Source: Blasia pusilla (Eukaryota; Marchantiophyta; Marchantiopsida; Blasiales). Taken from it: a stretch of 64,000 bases of DNA. Position numbers and translations under genes: made by a program. The DNA is taken from assembly GCA_050084515.1 (NCBI GenBank), contig CM114271.1:37324001-37388000 (forward strand), given 5' to 3'. Of the stretch, positions 63,173-64,000 are shown piece by piece (the stretch's first letter is position 1; each line of letters opens with the position of its first letter). The notes under the pieces are model-generated. The model was given only the letters and a program-made list of their open reading frames with translations. It ran no database searches and had not been told where the DNA came from.

Positions 63173-63805
63173 TGAGCACTCCCATGAGCCGCTGAATGGG
63201 GAACACGGTCCCCAACCTGCAAAAACAGCGAGTGACCATCAAGCTCCCCCATGAAGCTCTCTCACTCTCTCATTCTCTCATTCTCTCTTTGTAAAGTAAG
63301 ATCCAATCTCTCTCTCCACCATCTCACACCATAGCTCTCAAAGGTGTGCACTCTCTCTCATGTCAAACCAAACCCACTCTCCTAATGAAAGGCTTGGGTT
63401 ACACTCACAAGGCAAGGTACCATAGCTCCGCCACCTCATGCCAAGAGGTTCAACAAAGAGAGAATGAGCTCTCAAGCTCTCTCTCCTTGAGGTATACCCC
63501 TCCCCTCTCCCAAGCTCTCTCCATGGTAACCTATTCTCCCAAGTCACCTCCTTGGATCTTGACCTGATGTAGGAGGTCAAGGGCCACTTACCAGAAATAG
63601 TAATTTGATCATATACTCAAAATGGTACTTACCTAAAAGAGTAAGTTCCTCAATATGGCTCCAAATGAGCCGAAACGAAGGGGAAACCTGCTATCTCAGG
63701 TTTCCAAGGGCCTGAACAGGTCACCCTCGACCTACTGGGCGTGTCCTCCACTACTCATGAAGGCGCTCTATTAGATTCCACCGATCTATCCTAAAAGACG
63801 TGACA
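63173..63805 (-). repeat. Gypsy family 2 LTR, right copy, 633 bp
   Basis: On the plus strand it starts TGAGCACTC and ends GTGACA. Closely matches 56436-57063. Confidence 0.92.
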
Positions 63806-63935
63806 GCATTGGAGATATTTTGGTACTTCTTGTCTCGTTGTTTGGATGCCATGAGTTAGCATGGGATCATGCGTGTTTGTGTGTGTGTTCGGTGACAGCG
63901 ATGTATGTTGTGTAGCGATGTGTATGGGCAGGACA
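63806..63935 (-). repeat. Terminal module of gypsy family 2, inverted
   Basis: Reverse complement of 51254-51388 at about nine in ten. Ends GGACA just before TTGG. With the copy at 51254 it makes a 130-bp inverted repeat around the whole 51.25-63.94 kb block. Confidence 0.88.
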
Positions 63936-64000
63936 TTGGAAAGCAAAATTATAAGTTTGGCTTGAAAGAAGCAACCTAAAATTACTTTATCTTCAATAGA

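Larger units (their letters stand above)
58566..63935 (-). mobile_element. Gypsy family 2, right copy, cut within the methyltransferase
   Basis: On the minus strand: an inverted terminal module (63935-63806), LTR (63805-63173), leader, gag, retropepsin, and the first part of the methyltransferase. Homology to family 1 stops at about 58573. TTGG stands at each side (58562-58565 and 63936-63939), as at family 1. No RT, RNase H, integrase or left LTR remains. Confidence 0.82.

Noticed and set aside
51254-63935. DIRS-type or DNA-transposon reading of the inverted ends
   Set aside because: The elements inside have gypsy gag, protease and related pol order, ordinary LTR cores, and no tyrosine recombinase or transposase.

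Overview
The window looks like nuclear DNA of a land plant or close streptophyte relative. Three things point that way: GT-AG introns in genes, plant-type Ty1/copia, Ty3/gypsy and Helitron transposons, and a plant-type BRO1-domain gene. The species cannot be named from sequence alone. Retrotransposons carrying a DNA methyltransferase gene hint at a non-flowering lineage, but this is inference.

Region 1-19 kb is gene-bearing. It starts with the 3' part of an unrecognised gene (to 856). Next come minisatellites and a coding-like but unrecognised minus-strand stretch (2.7-5.95 kb). The best host gene is a seven-exon BRO1-domain protein gene on the minus strand (10204-15309, 381 aa), whose splice junctions all keep frame. 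Just upstream on the same strand is a two-exon gene for a 65-aa membrane-anchored protein (15443-16340). At 17041 lies a Helitron 3' terminus, and beside it a frameshifted, partly inverted armadillo-repeat pseudogene (17.2-18.8 kb) that the Helitron may have captured.

Region 19-27 kb holds microsatellites and one internally deleted copia element (21126-23755) with a 493-bp 5' LTR and a TGTTA target duplication.

Region 27-37 kb is a nearly full-length but decayed Ty3/gypsy element on the minus strand (26958-36825, TTGG on both sides). Its order is gag, protease, C5-cytosine DNA methyltransferase, reverse transcriptase, RNase H, integrase, PHD finger. The methyltransferase and the PHD finger are the exciting part of the window: a retroelement with both a DNA-methylation writer and a chromatin-reader-type domain.

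Region 37-45.5 kb is AT-rich and gene-poor. It contains solo LTRs of the same copia family arranged in inverted repeats, and two diverged tandem arrays with units of about 160-185 bp. Region 45.5-51.2 kb is a decayed autonomous Helitron (Rep with HUH and tyrosine motifs, plus PIF1-type helicase) that inserted into one of those arrays.

Region 51.2-64 kb holds two defective copies of a second gypsy family related to the first. The left copy kept only gag and protease and carries a 1275-bp insertion with a CGGTG duplication. The right copy is cut inside the methyltransferase domain. A decayed copia remnant lies between them. No rRNA, tRNA or CRISPR was found.
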